From Thioploca ingrica (GTDB lineage: Bacteria; Pseudomonadota; Gammaproteobacteria; Beggiatoales; Beggiatoaceae): a stretch of 64,000 nucleotides of DNA. The notes under the pieces were generated by a model. It saw only the letters and a program-made list of their open reading frames with translations, did no database searches and was not told the DNA's origin. A program made the position numbers and the translations under genes. Shown here piece by piece: positions 17,868 to 26,682 of this stretch; the stretch's first letter is position 1, and each line of letters starts with the position of its first letter. The DNA lies in NCBI GenBank assembly GCA_000828835.1, contig AP014633.1:1364001-1428000 (forward strand). The letters are read 5' to 3'.

Positions 17868-19394
17868 ATGCCAACTGAAACAGAACTGAAATTACATCTT
17901 GAGCCAGAAGTAGTGAGTCAATTCAAACAGCATCCACTCTTACAAACAGCGACTCATACCACTGCACCGCAACATTTATATAATACCTATTTTGATACAG
18001 TTAATCATACCTTGCTACAACAAGGCATTGGCTTACGAATAAGACGAATGGGTGAACAGCGAATCCAAACGATAAAATCGGCCGGAGCGGGGTTAGGTGG
18101 TTTACATCAACGTCAAGAATGGGAGACCCTGGTTTCCGGTGATAGCCCAGAATATAGTCAATTCCCACCAGAAGCTTTACCCACTTGGTGCCACGATGAA
18201 AATAATCTGCAACAAATAGTCCCTTTGTTTGTGACTGACTTTACTCGCATGACTTGGCATTTAATTCTTGAGGAAGGCAGTGAAATTGAAATTGCGCTTG
18301 ACCAAGGTGAAGTTAAAACACCAGCGGCTTGTCTGCCTCTATGTGAAGTGGAATTAGAACTCAAGAGTGGTTCACCCACTAAACTCTATCAAATTGCTCT
18401 TAAATTACAGAAAGCGTTACCATTGCGGATTGAAAATAAAAGCAAAGCGGCGCTAGGTTACGCATTACATCAACCGCAACCTCCTCAGTTTCACAAAGCC
18501 GGTACCCTCAACTTGACTCCAGAGATGAACGCTGAACAAGCCTTTGTTGCTATCATTTGGCATTGCATAGGACATTGGCAAGCTAACGAAGAAATTGTCT
18601 TGCACAGCGATGCTCCAGAAGGTATTCATCAAATGCGAGTAGCCTTGCGTCGATTACGTTCTGGTCTTAATCTATATCAGAGTCTGATTCCTAAAGAAAG
18701 TTATACTAAACTACACCACCAATTAAAATGGCTGACAACTATTTTAGGAACAGCACGAGATTGGGATATTTTTACCCAGCACTTAGCAGAAATACAACGA
18801 TATGCTGATGATTCATTATCCGATCTATCCAAGACCATAGCTGAATTAAGAAGGAATACTTATGTGAATGTGCGTCATATTTTAGATTCATCTGAATATA
18901 GTCGATTACTCTTAACACTGGGCAAATGGTTAACTCAACGACGTTGGCGGAAAAATATGGAAATGAGAGCCTTACAAAGTTTAGAGCAACCAGTGAGTCA
19001 TTTTGCTAATCAAATTTTACCCGCCCGGTATCAAAAACTTTGTCAGCAAGGTGAGCAACTCTCGAAATTAAACGCTAAACAACGCCATAGCTTACGGATT
19101 TGTGTGAAAAAAATGGCTTATGCAACCCGTTTCTTCAGTAATCTTTATCCACCCGCAACAACGCTGGCTTTTACTAAAATTTTATCACAGTTACAGGAGC
19201 AACTGGGCATACTGAACGACGCGAGAACAGTAACAACCTTATTCAACCAAATTCACCCGACCACTGCCTCATCAACCCGACAGTTGCTGAAAAAATATTT
19301 TAAGCAGCACCAGGATGAAAATTTAAATCAATTAGCCAAAATTTGGCAAAATTTCCTTGAGCAACCCCCGTTTTGGAATTTAACAACGGAGTAA
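17868..19394 (+). CDS. CYTH-CHAD protein, inorganic triphosphatase-like (YgiF type)
   Basis: Residues 1-200 form a CYTH domain opening with the ExExK signature (ETELKL) and continuing with paired charged strands typical of the triphosphate tunnel. Residues about 215-500 form a CHAD domain rich in His and Arg (IHQMRVALRRLRSG, a hallmark). E. coli YgiF has this order and hydrolyses inorganic triphosphate; CHAD domains bind polyphosphate. Length (508) agrees. A TAGGAG ribosome site lies before the ATG. It ends 10 bases before thiO, so the two are probably cotranscribed, though no functional link is known. Confidence 0.88.
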   Translation: MPTETELKLHLEPEVVSQFKQHPLLQTATHTTAPQHLYNTYFDTVNHTLLQQGIGLRIRRMGEQRIQTIKSAGAGLGGLHQRQEWETLVSGDSPEYSQFPPEALPTWCHDENNLQQIVPLFVTDFTRMTWHLILEEGSEIEIALDQGEVKTPAACLPLCEVELELKSGSPTKLYQIALKLQKALPLRIENKSKAALGYALHQPQPPQFHKAGTLNLTPEMNAEQAFVAIIWHCIGHWQANEEIVLHSDAPEGIHQMRVALRRLRSGLNLYQSLIPKESYTKLHHQLKWLTTILGTARDWDIFTQHLAEIQRYADDSLSDLSKTIAELRRNTYVNVRHILDSSEYSRLLLTLGKWLTQRRWRKNMEMRALQSLEQPVSHFANQILPARYQKLCQQGEQLSKLNAKQRHSLRICVKKMAYATRFFSNLYPPATTLAFTKILSQLQEQLGILNDARTVTTLFNQIHPTTASSTRQLLKKYFKQHQDENLNQLAKIWQNFLEQPPFWNLTTE

Positions 19395-19404
19395 TATTGA
19401 TCTG

Positions 19405-20496
19405 ATGGTTGATTGTCTCGTTATTGGCGGTGGAATAAGTGGCCTATTAACGGCCTTACATTTGCGAGAAGCCGGTCTCCAAATCACCTTACTTGAACAA
19501 AATGGCATTGGACAGGAATCATCATGGGCGGGTGGTGGTATTCTTTCTCCCCTTTATCCGTGGCAATGTCCAAAAACGGTAATGGCATTAGCGAAGTGGA
19601 GTCAAACTCACTATCCCAAATTCACTAAAGAGCTAGCCCAGCGTACGAGTATCGATCCGGAATATGTTCGCAATGGTTTATTGGTATTGGATATGAATGA
19701 ATATCCTCAAGCCAAGGTATGGGCAGAACAAGAAAATATTCCATTAGAACTGCTGGAAAATGAAGACTTATACGATTGTGAACCAGAATTAGAAAACTAT
19801 AATAAAGCGTTATGGTTGCCTGAAATTGCTCAAGTTCGTAATCCACGGTTACTCAAAGCCTTGAAAAAAGCTTGTGAATTAGCGGGTGTTACCTTATTAG
19901 AACACCATCGGGTACGGGCACTACCGCAAAAAAATAATAAAATCATTGGCGTTGAAATTGATCAACACGGTTTTATTGCCGCTGAGATTGTCATAATCAC
20001 CGCCGGTGCCTGGAGTGGAAATTTACTCAATACCATCGCCCCCCCCTTTGAAATTACCCCGGTACGTGGACAAATGATTTTATTTACTACCCAACCGGGC
20101 TTAATTTCACGCATCATCTTAGCCAATAGTCACTATGTGATCCCCCGTCGAGATGGCTGTGTGTTAGTCGGTAGTACCGTGGAAGAAGCAGGCTTTGAGA
20201 AAGTGACAACCGAATCGGCCTTGCAAGATCTCAAATATGCTGCCTTCAGTTTGATACCGCGATTAGCAGATTATACTGTCCAAAAACAGTGGGCTGGCTT
20301 ACGACCCAGTTCTCCTAATGGTATTCCCTATATTAGCAAACATCCCCTCATTGAAGGACTTTATATTAATGCAGGTCATTTTCGGAATGGAATTGTATTA
20401 GGTTTAGCTTGCGCTCGATTAATAACCGATATCATATTGGGACACCCTCCTATTCTCGATCCTTCTTGTTATACGCTCACCGCCACCAGAAAATAA
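19405..20496 (+). CDS. thiO: Glycine oxidase ThiO
   Basis: The 363-residue FAD-dependent DAO-family enzyme starts with the dinucleotide-binding motif VIGGGISGLLTALHL and the ThiO-typical block SSWAGGGILSPLYPW. Near the C-terminus it has WAGLRPSSPNGIPYI and the flavin-contact GHFRNGI. ThiO oxidises glycine to iminoglycine (dehydroglycine), the glyoxylate imine used with ThiS-thiocarboxylate to build the thiazole ring of thiamine. No other thi gene is in the window. The start lies 10 bases after the CYTH-CHAD stop. Confidence 0.92.
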   Translation: MVDCLVIGGGISGLLTALHLREAGLQITLLEQNGIGQESSWAGGGILSPLYPWQCPKTVMALAKWSQTHYPKFTKELAQRTSIDPEYVRNGLLVLDMNEYPQAKVWAEQENIPLELLENEDLYDCEPELENYNKALWLPEIAQVRNPRLLKALKKACELAGVTLLEHHRVRALPQKNNKIIGVEIDQHGFIAAEIVIITAGAWSGNLLNTIAPPFEITPVRGQMILFTTQPGLISRIILANSHYVIPRRDGCVLVGSTVEEAGFEKVTTESALQDLKYAAFSLIPRLADYTVQKQWAGLRPSSPNGIPYISKHPLIEGLYINAGHFRNGIVLGLACARLITDIILGHPPILDPSCYTLTATRK

Positions 20497-20526
20497 CTTG
20501 ATTAGTTTTTGCCTTTGTTAGCAATT

Positions 20527-20660
20527 GTAGCCTGGATGAAGCGCAGCGAAATCCAGGACCACCATTCCTCATCGCTATCGACTGCCAAATAAGTCCGGTT
20601 CCAATCGGTAACGAAATTCCATGCGAGCGACTGGCGCAGTAGCCCGTACGCATAGTGGAA
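20527..20660. repeat. Palindromic intergenic repeat (CCTGGAT...ATCCAGG)
   Basis: CCTGGAT (20531-20537) pairs with ATCCAGG (20551-20557) around an AAGCGCAGCGAA loop. This is a REP-like sequence seen in many gammaproteobacterial intergenic regions. The following hundred bases hold related G/C-rich sequence and no open frame. Confidence 0.55.
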
Positions 20661-20742
20661 CAACGATGATTCTGGCAGTTTTTGATTGCCAAAATGAGAG
20701 TATAATTAATTTAATCATCGAGTTTATAATGAAGGACTTGAT

Positions 20743-21636
20743 ATGGAAACTCAACAGATTAAAGAACTTATTTTAAAAGAATTGCCCACACTAATGCAGC
20801 AAGATAGTGGTTTGCGGGAATGGGTACTGAATATTGGGCGCACCCAGTTTGCTGATAAAGCTGTTACAGAAAGCCGCTTTGATCAGATGATGCGGGTTAT
20901 CCAGCAACAAATGGAAGAAGACCGCCAATCGCGGGAGAGACAAGCACGCCGTTGGGAAGAAAATCAACAGCAATTGCTTGAACTAGAGCGCAAAAGTGAT
21001 GAACGCTGGGAAGAAATCCAGAGTGAATGGAAAGAAAACCAACGCAAATGGGAAGAAAATCAGCGCAAATGGGAAGAAAATCAACAACGATTGCTGGAAC
21101 TGGAACGCAAAAGTGATGAACGCTGGAAAGAAAACCAACGCCAATGGGAAGAAAACCAGCGCAAATGGGAAGAAAACCAACAAGTGATTAATGAAATGTT
21201 GAAATCTATCCGTAACCTCGATAAAAAATATGATCAAACGCTTGGCGCTCTGGGCACGCGTTGGGGTTTACACTCGGAAGATACTTTCCGCAATGCGCTC
21301 AGTGGGATTTTACAAGAATTTCCCAGCGGAGTGGAAGTGATTCATGTCAACGAGTTTGATGATGCTGGCGAGGTTTTTGGTCGCCCCGATCAAGTGGAAT
21401 TAGATTTGATTATTCGGAATGGGAAATTATTAATTGCCGAAATCAAATCGTCGATGAGTCGAGGTGAAATGTACTTGTTTGAGCGCAAAGCCCGATTTTA
21501 TGAGAGAAGACATCAACGCACCGCACACCGATTAATAGTGATTTCTCCCATGGTAGACAAAAGGGCTCAAGAAGTAGCCGCCAAGTTAGGAATTACCGTG
21601 TATTCTTACACCGACGAAGTGAATTTAACTGATTAA
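20743..21636 (+). CDS. DUF3782-type coiled-coil protein with PD-(D/E)XK nuclease-like C-terminus
   Basis: The 297-residue protein has a charged N-terminal region, a long heptad repeat region (about 80-150) built of KWEENQR/QWEENQR units, and a C-terminal domain starting GALGTRWGLHSEDTFRNAL. That domain contains VELDLIIRNGKLLIAEIKSS, where Asp and Glu-x-Lys fit a PD-(D/E)XK active site. Such DUF3782 proteins are abundant in cyanobacteria and Beggiatoaceae and have no established role. The coding repeats are 21-base tandem units that may vary in number. An AAGGA site precedes the ATG. It is followed after 4 bases by a SEFIR-domain gene fragment. Confidence 0.75.
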   Translation: METQQIKELILKELPTLMQQDSGLREWVLNIGRTQFADKAVTESRFDQMMRVIQQQMEEDRQSRERQARRWEENQQQLLELERKSDERWEEIQSEWKENQRKWEENQRKWEENQQRLLELERKSDERWKENQRQWEENQRKWEENQQVINEMLKSIRNLDKKYDQTLGALGTRWGLHSEDTFRNALSGILQEFPSGVEVIHVNEFDDAGEVFGRPDQVELDLIIRNGKLLIAEIKSSMSRGEMYLFERKARFYERRHQRTAHRLIVISPMVDKRAQEVAAKLGITVYSYTDEVNLTD

Positions 21637-21640
21637 ACTC

Positions 21641-22049
21641 ATGACAGCAACTCCTTCACCGCGCGTTTTTATCAGCTATAGCTGGGATAGTGAAGCCCAT
21701 AAACAACGGGTTTTTGAACTTGCCGAAAAATTACGTGATGATGGCATTGATTGCGAATTAGATCAATATCATCAATCACCTCCAGAAGGCTGGGCGTTGT
21801 GGATGTTGCGACAAGTTAAAGGGGCTGATTTTGTCCTGATGATTTGTACTCAAATTTACTATCGGCGGGCACTCGGTGAAGAATCGCCCGGTACTGGCAA
21901 AGGGTCAAACTTGCTTGGACACTGCAACGATAACCAAGATGCGTCAATACGCCGGACGTCATCCTTTTTATTTACAACTATGGGGTTATTATTTCGTTAA
22001 TGCGCAACATTTGGGCGAATCAGTAGGGTGGGCACCGGTGCCCACCTAA
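21641..22049 (+). pseudogene. SEFIR-domain gene with internal deletion (STAND-like remnant at 3' end)
   Basis: The first about 85 residues are a SEFIR (TIR-like) domain: RVFISYSWDSEAHKQRVFEL, DGIDCELDQYH, GWALWMLRQVKGADFVL. After GEESPGTGKG the domain breaks off and the frame turns into unrelated residues ending at 22000. In another frame 21915-22020 encodes TKMRQYAGRHPFYLQLWGYY, which looks like the end of a STAND/AAA-type ATPase domain. A once longer SEFIR-STAND protein has apparently lost its middle. Its end is cut by a palindromic repeat starting about 22022. SEFIR proteins are signalling or defence components; this copy is probably dead. Confidence 0.65.
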
Positions 22050-22130
22050 ATGATGGTGGGCAACACTTCGCTTTTGTCCACCCTACCTGACTAAAAAGAT
22101 TCGGTCGGACACGCTTGGCTTGGTCCGACC
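22022..22130. repeat. Two adjacent palindromic repeats
   Basis: The first runs GTAGGGTGG (22023-22031) to CCACCCTAC (22077-22085), with an inner GGTGGGCACCGGTGCCCACC palindrome. The second pairs GGTCGGAC (22103-22110) with GTCCGACC (22123-22130). Both are REP-like families different from the MITE-like element elsewhere in the window. They separate the SEFIR remnant from the secreted-protein gene. Confidence 0.65.
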
Positions 22131-22265
22131 TACCTGAATTTTTTGCCTCACATGCGTAATGCGTAAGATGAGTGAAGTAAACGATCTTAAATGATGAGGT
22201 GGTCTATACTTTGATTATTCAGTAAAAATTTCTGGTTGATATCTTAAAACAGAGGAGAATAAAGT

Positions 22266-23816
22266 ATGACAATAAAACTAAGTGAAGGCTTTTTTTTGAA
22301 AGTCATTATTTTTATTATTTGTTCACCTAATCTATTCGCCGCTGATCTCACTCCGACTTTCAAAATGTTAGATGAACTAGGCACTCCACCGACTTACAAT
22401 GGTCAGATAGCGAATTGTCCTTTGGTAGTAACCCAAGCTTATTTTGGTGGGCAGCTCAGTATTCAAGACACTTCAATAGCGGGTAAAAATTTAATCGTCA
22501 GACCCGCTGAAGATAAAGTTATTCTTCACTCTGTCATTTACCCCGACTTTATCCCGGTTGGTGAAATTGTTGATATCGTGATGTTCACTGAACGCTATGT
22601 TTATGGAGAACTGATTGACAGTTTTACCTTTGATGGTGAAACTTGGCATCCCTGGAATAATTTCGGGTGGAAGGATTTTAGTCAGCTTTTACCGATTACT
22701 ACCTATGAAGAAGGTTTAACTTATCCAACTGTACATGATTATCCCTTGGCTATCAATCAGTACTCTAGTTTAGAGGGGGAATTTGCCATTTATATGGGTT
22801 ATCGGTTAAGAAGTAGTGGGGTTACTTTCTATAGCAAAGAACCTTTCCGTTTATGGATAGCGAATGGTGGTATAACTTCCGCTCAAGATAATAAAGTGGT
22901 TGCAGAAAGAGCTTATATCGGTGGCTATTTGGAGGTCTATGATGCGTCACAAGGTCGTTCACTTATTAGAGATGCGACTATTATAAAACCAGAGGATGAA
23001 ATTACCCTCACTGGAAAAATTATTCCGGTCAATGCTCACTTAGGTCAACCCGCTCAATTATTTATAGTACTCGGTTATCGATCACCTGATGGAAAAACAG
23101 CTTATTTCACTAAGTCTTCTCAAGCTACTTTGGTAGAAAAACTACCATGCCCTATTTTTTCCATAGAACCGGAATGTCTTGCTCCGGCGACGACTAGCTC
23201 ATGGCAAAAGTGGGTGGAAAACGACCTAAATTCTCTAAAAATGATAAGAAATTATGATAGTCTGCCGGAACAAATCACTTTGCAAGAAGTGATCGATATT
23301 CACGAATTACCCTTAGATGAACCCGGCGGTGAATATTATCTCTACTTAGGTTACCAATTAAATAATGGTACGCTGGTATTCAATGAAAAACCCAGACAGT
23401 TTTTAATCAGTAATACCGTACTCAATACTTGGGGTTATAGTTATTATTATCCGACCGACCGACCGGCTTATATTCAAATGGAATTGATAAATGAGCCACC
23501 CGCTTTAGTGAGAATTACACTTTATCCCGATAACTATACTATTAATACAAGTGCTCGTTTGATGGTGGTAGCGATGACTGGAGAGGGTTCTTATTATCAA
23601 TGGAACGGACGTAAATGGGTAGAATGGTTAGATTCAGAACTCTTTAATTTGCTCAGTGCGAGAAGTTATACCAACTTACCTGAGGTGGTAAAAATAACAG
23701 TTCCTCTCCCGGTCAGCTTAGGTAAGGAATTCTTCCTTTATAGTGGTTACTCTATAACCGGAGCTTCTTCAATCATTTATAACGATTTACCTTTCGATTA
23801 TGTCAAACCGGACTAA
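22266..23816 (+). CDS. Secreted protein with three repeated domains, function unknown
   Basis: The 516-residue product has a signal peptide (residues 1-25, hydrophobic KVIIFIICSPNLFAA). Three diverged units of about 165 residues follow: each has a short beta-rich opening (AYFGGQLSIQD; AYIGGYLEVYD; YIQMELINEP), a hydrophobic strand pair, and a closing motif of the type FAIYMGYRL, YYLYLGYQL and FFLYSGYSI. The repeats suggest a beta-sandwich array acting in the periplasm or outside. I do not recognise the family. A GAGGAG ribosome site precedes the ATG. It is monocistronic between two repeat elements. Confidence 0.75.
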   Translation: MTIKLSEGFFLKVIIFIICSPNLFAADLTPTFKMLDELGTPPTYNGQIANCPLVVTQAYFGGQLSIQDTSIAGKNLIVRPAEDKVILHSVIYPDFIPVGEIVDIVMFTERYVYGELIDSFTFDGETWHPWNNFGWKDFSQLLPITTYEEGLTYPTVHDYPLAINQYSSLEGEFAIYMGYRLRSSGVTFYSKEPFRLWIANGGITSAQDNKVVAERAYIGGYLEVYDASQGRSLIRDATIIKPEDEITLTGKIIPVNAHLGQPAQLFIVLGYRSPDGKTAYFTKSSQATLVEKLPCPIFSIEPECLAPATTSSWQKWVENDLNSLKMIRNYDSLPEQITLQEVIDIHELPLDEPGGEYYLYLGYQLNNGTLVFNEKPRQFLISNTVLNTWGYSYYYPTDRPAYIQMELINEPPALVRITLYPDNYTINTSARLMVVAMTGEGSYYQWNGRKWVEWLDSELFNLLSARSYTNLPEVVKITVPLPVSLGKEFFLYSGYSITGASSIIYNDLPFDYVKPD

Positions 23817-23835
23817 AATAAAATCCAAACCTCAA

Positions 23836-23913
23836 TGCCATTAAGTTAATGGTCGGGTGCGTCTAGAAAACCATATGCACCCGACTCAATCCTGCTTAAC
23901 TTAATAGTATGGC
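23836..23913. repeat. 78-bp MITE-like element, cleanest copy of the CCATTAAGTTAA family
   Basis: It starts TGCCATTAAGTTAA and ends TTAACTTAATAGTATGGC. An internal 9-bp perfect stem GTCGGGTGC/GCACCCGAC replaces the C-run/G-run palindrome of other copies. The same ends with different interiors imply a family defined by its termini. It lies in the convergent gap before comM. Confidence 0.7.
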
Positions 23914-23963
23914 GTTCCCACGTAGAAACGAGAACCAGTAACCAGAAAATTTGCCCTCTCATT

Positions 23964-25487
23964 TTAAAGCAAATTCCCTTTTCTTTCTAAGCGGCGGTAA
24001 GTAATCGCTTCAGTCAAATGAACGGTTTGAATTTTTTCACTGGCACTGAGATCAGCAATCGTGCGCGCCACTTTGAGAATCCGATACCAAGCGCGTGCCG
24101 ATAAGCCTAATTGTTCCATCGCTCGGTCGAGTAACCGCTCATCTGTTTCCGTTAATTGGCAAAATTGCTCAATTTCTCGGTTGGTTAGTCGACTATTGGC
24201 TTTACCACTACGTTGTAACTGTCTGTTTCTCGTGTTAACAACCCGTTGACAGACTTGCGCACTGGTTTCCCGATTATCATCCTGCCGAAGTTCGGAACGA
24301 GGTAAATTGGGTACTTCAATATGCAAATCAATTCGATCTAACAACGGCCCAGAAATTCTAGAGCGATAGCGGCTAATTTGTTGTGGATTACATTGGCAAC
24401 GACCACTGGTATCACCCAGATAACCACACGGACACGGATTCATTGCCGTAATTAATTGAAAATTAGCTGGAAATTCAGCCTGATGCGCAGCCCGAGAAAT
24501 GGTAATTCGGCCTGATTCTAACGGTTCGCGTAATACTTCTAAAACACGTTTATCAAATTCGGGTAATTCATCTAAAAACAAAATGCCGTTATGTGCCAGT
24601 GAGATTTCGCCAGGACGGGGATGACTACCACCACCCACTAAAGCCACCGCAGAAGCGGTATGATGCGGGGTCCGAAAAGGACGAATTCCCCATTGACTCA
24701 CGTCAAAACCACTGCTAGCAATGGAGGCAATGGTGGCGGTAGAGAGCGCTTCATCTTCAGTCATGGGGGGTAAAATACTGGGCATACGGCTGGCTAACAT
24801 GGTTTTACCGGTACCCGGTGGCCCTAACATTAATAAATTGTGTCCGCCAGCCGCCGCAATTTCTAGGGCACGTTTAGCATGATGTTGTCCCCGTACTTCA
24901 CTTAAGTCAGCTAAAGAAGTGACCCTAGCTGGAGAACAAGGTGGGTGATTCGTGTGGTAAGGGATAATCGGGGTCAGATTGCGTAAATGGGCACAAATAT
25001 CGAGTAAATGTTTGACCGGTAAAATAGATACTCCGTTAATGATACTCGCTTCAATGGCATTATCAAAAGGAACGACCACTTGTCGCTGTGCTTGTCGAGC
25101 TTCTAAAGCCATCGGTAATACGCCTCGCACCGGTCGTACTTGCCCACTTAAGGCTAATTCGCCAATAAATTCATATTGCGAAAGTGAATGAGTCGGGATT
25201 TGGCGAGAAGCCGCTAGAATACCCAAGGCAATAGCCAAGTCGAAACGCCCGCCTTCTTTAGGTAAATCGGCTGGCGCTAAATTAATCGTCACTCGCTGCA
25301 GGGGAAATTCAAACTGACAATTGAGCAAGGCGCTCCGAACCCGATCTTGGCTTTCTTTAACCGCTGTTTCTGGTAACCCGACAATAGACAAGCGTGGCAA
25401 GCCATTGGTCAAATGAACTTCGATGGTAACGGGTAAAGCTTGAATACCAACCTGAGCGCGACTATGAATAACCGCTAAAGAAGACAG
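23964..25487 (-). CDS. comM: YifB/ComM family Mg-chelatase-like AAA+ ATPase
   Basis: The protein has an N-terminal LonC/ChlI-like domain (GLPRLSIVGLPETAVKESQD), a Walker A GPPGTGKTMLA, a Walker B ILFLDELPEF, and the C-terminal Mg_chelatase_C segment. ComM is a hexameric helicase that promotes branch migration during natural transformation. The family N-terminus (SLAVIHSRAQVGIQALPV) is encoded upstream of the TTG at 25412, so the true start must be further up. The only suitable codon is CTG at 25487, giving 507 residues, the usual length. It begins 4 bases after the ubiK stop, so translation is probably coupled, which may allow the rare CTG start. Confidence 0.9.
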   Translation of the reverse strand: MSSLAVIHSRAQVGIQALPVTIEVHLTNGLPRLSIVGLPETAVKESQDRVRSALLNCQFEFPLQRVTINLAPADLPKEGGRFDLAIALGILAASRQIPTHSLSQYEFIGELALSGQVRPVRGVLPMALEARQAQRQVVVPFDNAIEASIINGVSILPVKHLLDICAHLRNLTPIIPYHTNHPPCSPARVTSLADLSEVRGQHHAKRALEIAAAGGHNLLMLGPPGTGKTMLASRMPSILPPMTEDEALSTATIASIASSGFDVSQWGIRPFRTPHHTASAVALVGGGSHPRPGEISLAHNGILFLDELPEFDKRVLEVLREPLESGRITISRAAHQAEFPANFQLITAMNPCPCGYLGDTSGRCQCNPQQISRYRSRISGPLLDRIDLHIEVPNLPRSELRQDDNRETSAQVCQRVVNTRNRQLQRSGKANSRLTNREIEQFCQLTETDERLLDRAMEQLGLSARAWYRILKVARTIADLSASEKIQTVHLTEAITYRRLERKGNLL

Positions 25488-25491
25488 AGCA

Positions 25492-25776
25492 CTACTCGGA
25501 AGGTTCAGGAGTTTGGGATTGAGGTGAATAGGTTGCTTCGAGCGCGGCTACTTTAGCCTCTAAAATTTCTAACCGAACCCGAGTACGCTCTAATACGGCT
25601 TTTTGCACTTCAAATTCTTCTCGCGTAACTAAGTTCATCCGTCGTAAGGTAGCTTCTAAAGCCACCCGCAAATTTTTTTCCAAATCGCGATGAAGACCTA
25701 ATAAATTTTTCGGTAATAGTTCAGTCACTTGCTTGAAAAAGGTTTCAAATTGAGGAATATTACTCATCTTTGACAT
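25492..25776 (-). CDS. ubiK: Ubiquinone biosynthesis accessory factor UbiK
   Basis: The 94-residue protein matches the BMFP family (YqiC/UbiK): an N-terminal amphipathic part (FETFFKQVTELLP) and a C-terminal coiled coil opening with LVTREEFEVQKAVLERTR. UbiK assists aerobic ubiquinone synthesis by helping the Ubi complex and lipid substrate interact. The gene order ubiK-comM is common in gammaproteobacteria. The sequence ends in a short Pro/Ser/Glu tail. Confidence 0.9.
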   Translation of the reverse strand: MSKMSNIPQFETFFKQVTELLPKNLLGLHRDLEKNLRVALEATLRRMNLVTREEFEVQKAVLERTRVRLEILEAKVAALEATYSPQSQTPEPSE

Positions 25777-25847
25777 ACTCCGGTACTGCAGTTATCAGCT
25801 ATTAATGATAACTTAAACGGCGATTAACTGGTAATCGTTTCCGAAAT

Positions 25848-26498
25848 TTATTTATCTGAATTACCATAATATTTTATACCAATTTTCACTAAATCACGTC
25901 CTTGAGCTTTACGTTTGTGATTAATTTCTCGAAGTGAGTGAGCACAACCACAATATTCTTGCTGATAGAAATGTTCACTTTTAGCCATTGCTATCATGCG
26001 CTGTGAACCCCCTTTCTTACGCCAATTATAATTCCAGTAAGTTAACCCAGGATAACGTTGTGCTGCTCGTATTCCACATTCATTCACTTGTTCTAAATCT
26101 TTCCAACGCGACATCCCCACCGAACTGGTAAAGACTTTAAACTCATGTTCATGAGCATATAAAGCGGTACGCTCAAAACGAATATCAAAACAAGCCTCAC
26201 ACCGCGGGCCACGCTCCGAATCAAATTCCATTCCTTTGGTGCGTGCAAACCAATTATTCATATCATAGTCCGCATCTATAAAAGGAACTTGATGTTTATT
26301 AGCAAACTGTTTATTTTCTTCTTTACGTAGTTCATACTCTTTAAGTGGGTGAATGTTAGGATTATAAAAAAAGACTGTTAGTTCAATATCTAAAGAGAGA
26401 AGAGTTGCTATAATCTCACTTGAGCACGGTGCACAGCAAGAATGCAACAATAATCTTTTTTCATCGTTAGGGAAAGAAAGGATCGATTGTTCAGACAT
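25848..26498 (-). CDS. queH: Epoxyqueuosine reductase QueH
   Basis: The 216-residue protein carries the QueH (DUF208) cysteine motifs: [10 protein letters not shown] near the N-terminus, [10 protein letters not shown] in the middle and EYCGCAHSL near the C-terminus. These bind an Fe-S cluster and a second metal. QueH reduces epoxyqueuosine to queuosine in the wobble position of GUN-anticodon tRNAs and replaces the cobalamin-dependent QueG. Length is as expected. It is monocistronic, divergent from the hybrid kinase gene at 26683. Confidence 0.93.
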   Translation of the reverse strand: MSEQSILSFPNDEKRLLLHSCCAPCSSEIIATLLSLDIELTVFFYNPNIHPLKEYELRKEENKQFANKHQVPFIDADYDMNNWFARTKGMEFDSERGPRCEACFDIRFERTALYAHEHEFKVFTSSVGMSRWKDLEQVNECGIRAAQRYPGLTYWNYNWRKKGGSQRMIAMAKSEHFYQQEYCGCAHSLREINHKRKAQGRDLVKIGIKYYGNSDK

Positions 26499-26612
26499 AA
26501 CTATTCCTCTATTAACTAATAATTTACTATTCTATCTGATTATGGTAGATGAGCAAGTTATAATAAATTAGACTCTCTCCTGCTAAGTTCTATTATGGTA
26601 TAACAATGACTG

Positions 26613-26672
26613 GTTATCAGTTATCATTATTGTCATTGAGCATGATAACTGATAACTGATAACTGATAACTG
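26613..26672. repeat. TAACTGA heptamer array abutting the hybrid kinase start
   Basis: GGTTATCAGTTATCA is followed by GATAACTGATAACTGATAACTGA: three in-phase TAACTGA units with period 7, plus inverted copies just upstream. The array ends 11 bases before the ATG, where a ribosome site would be expected. Comparable arrays occur before infB and pnp. Confidence 0.8.
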
Positions 26673-26682
26673 AGCCAATTTA

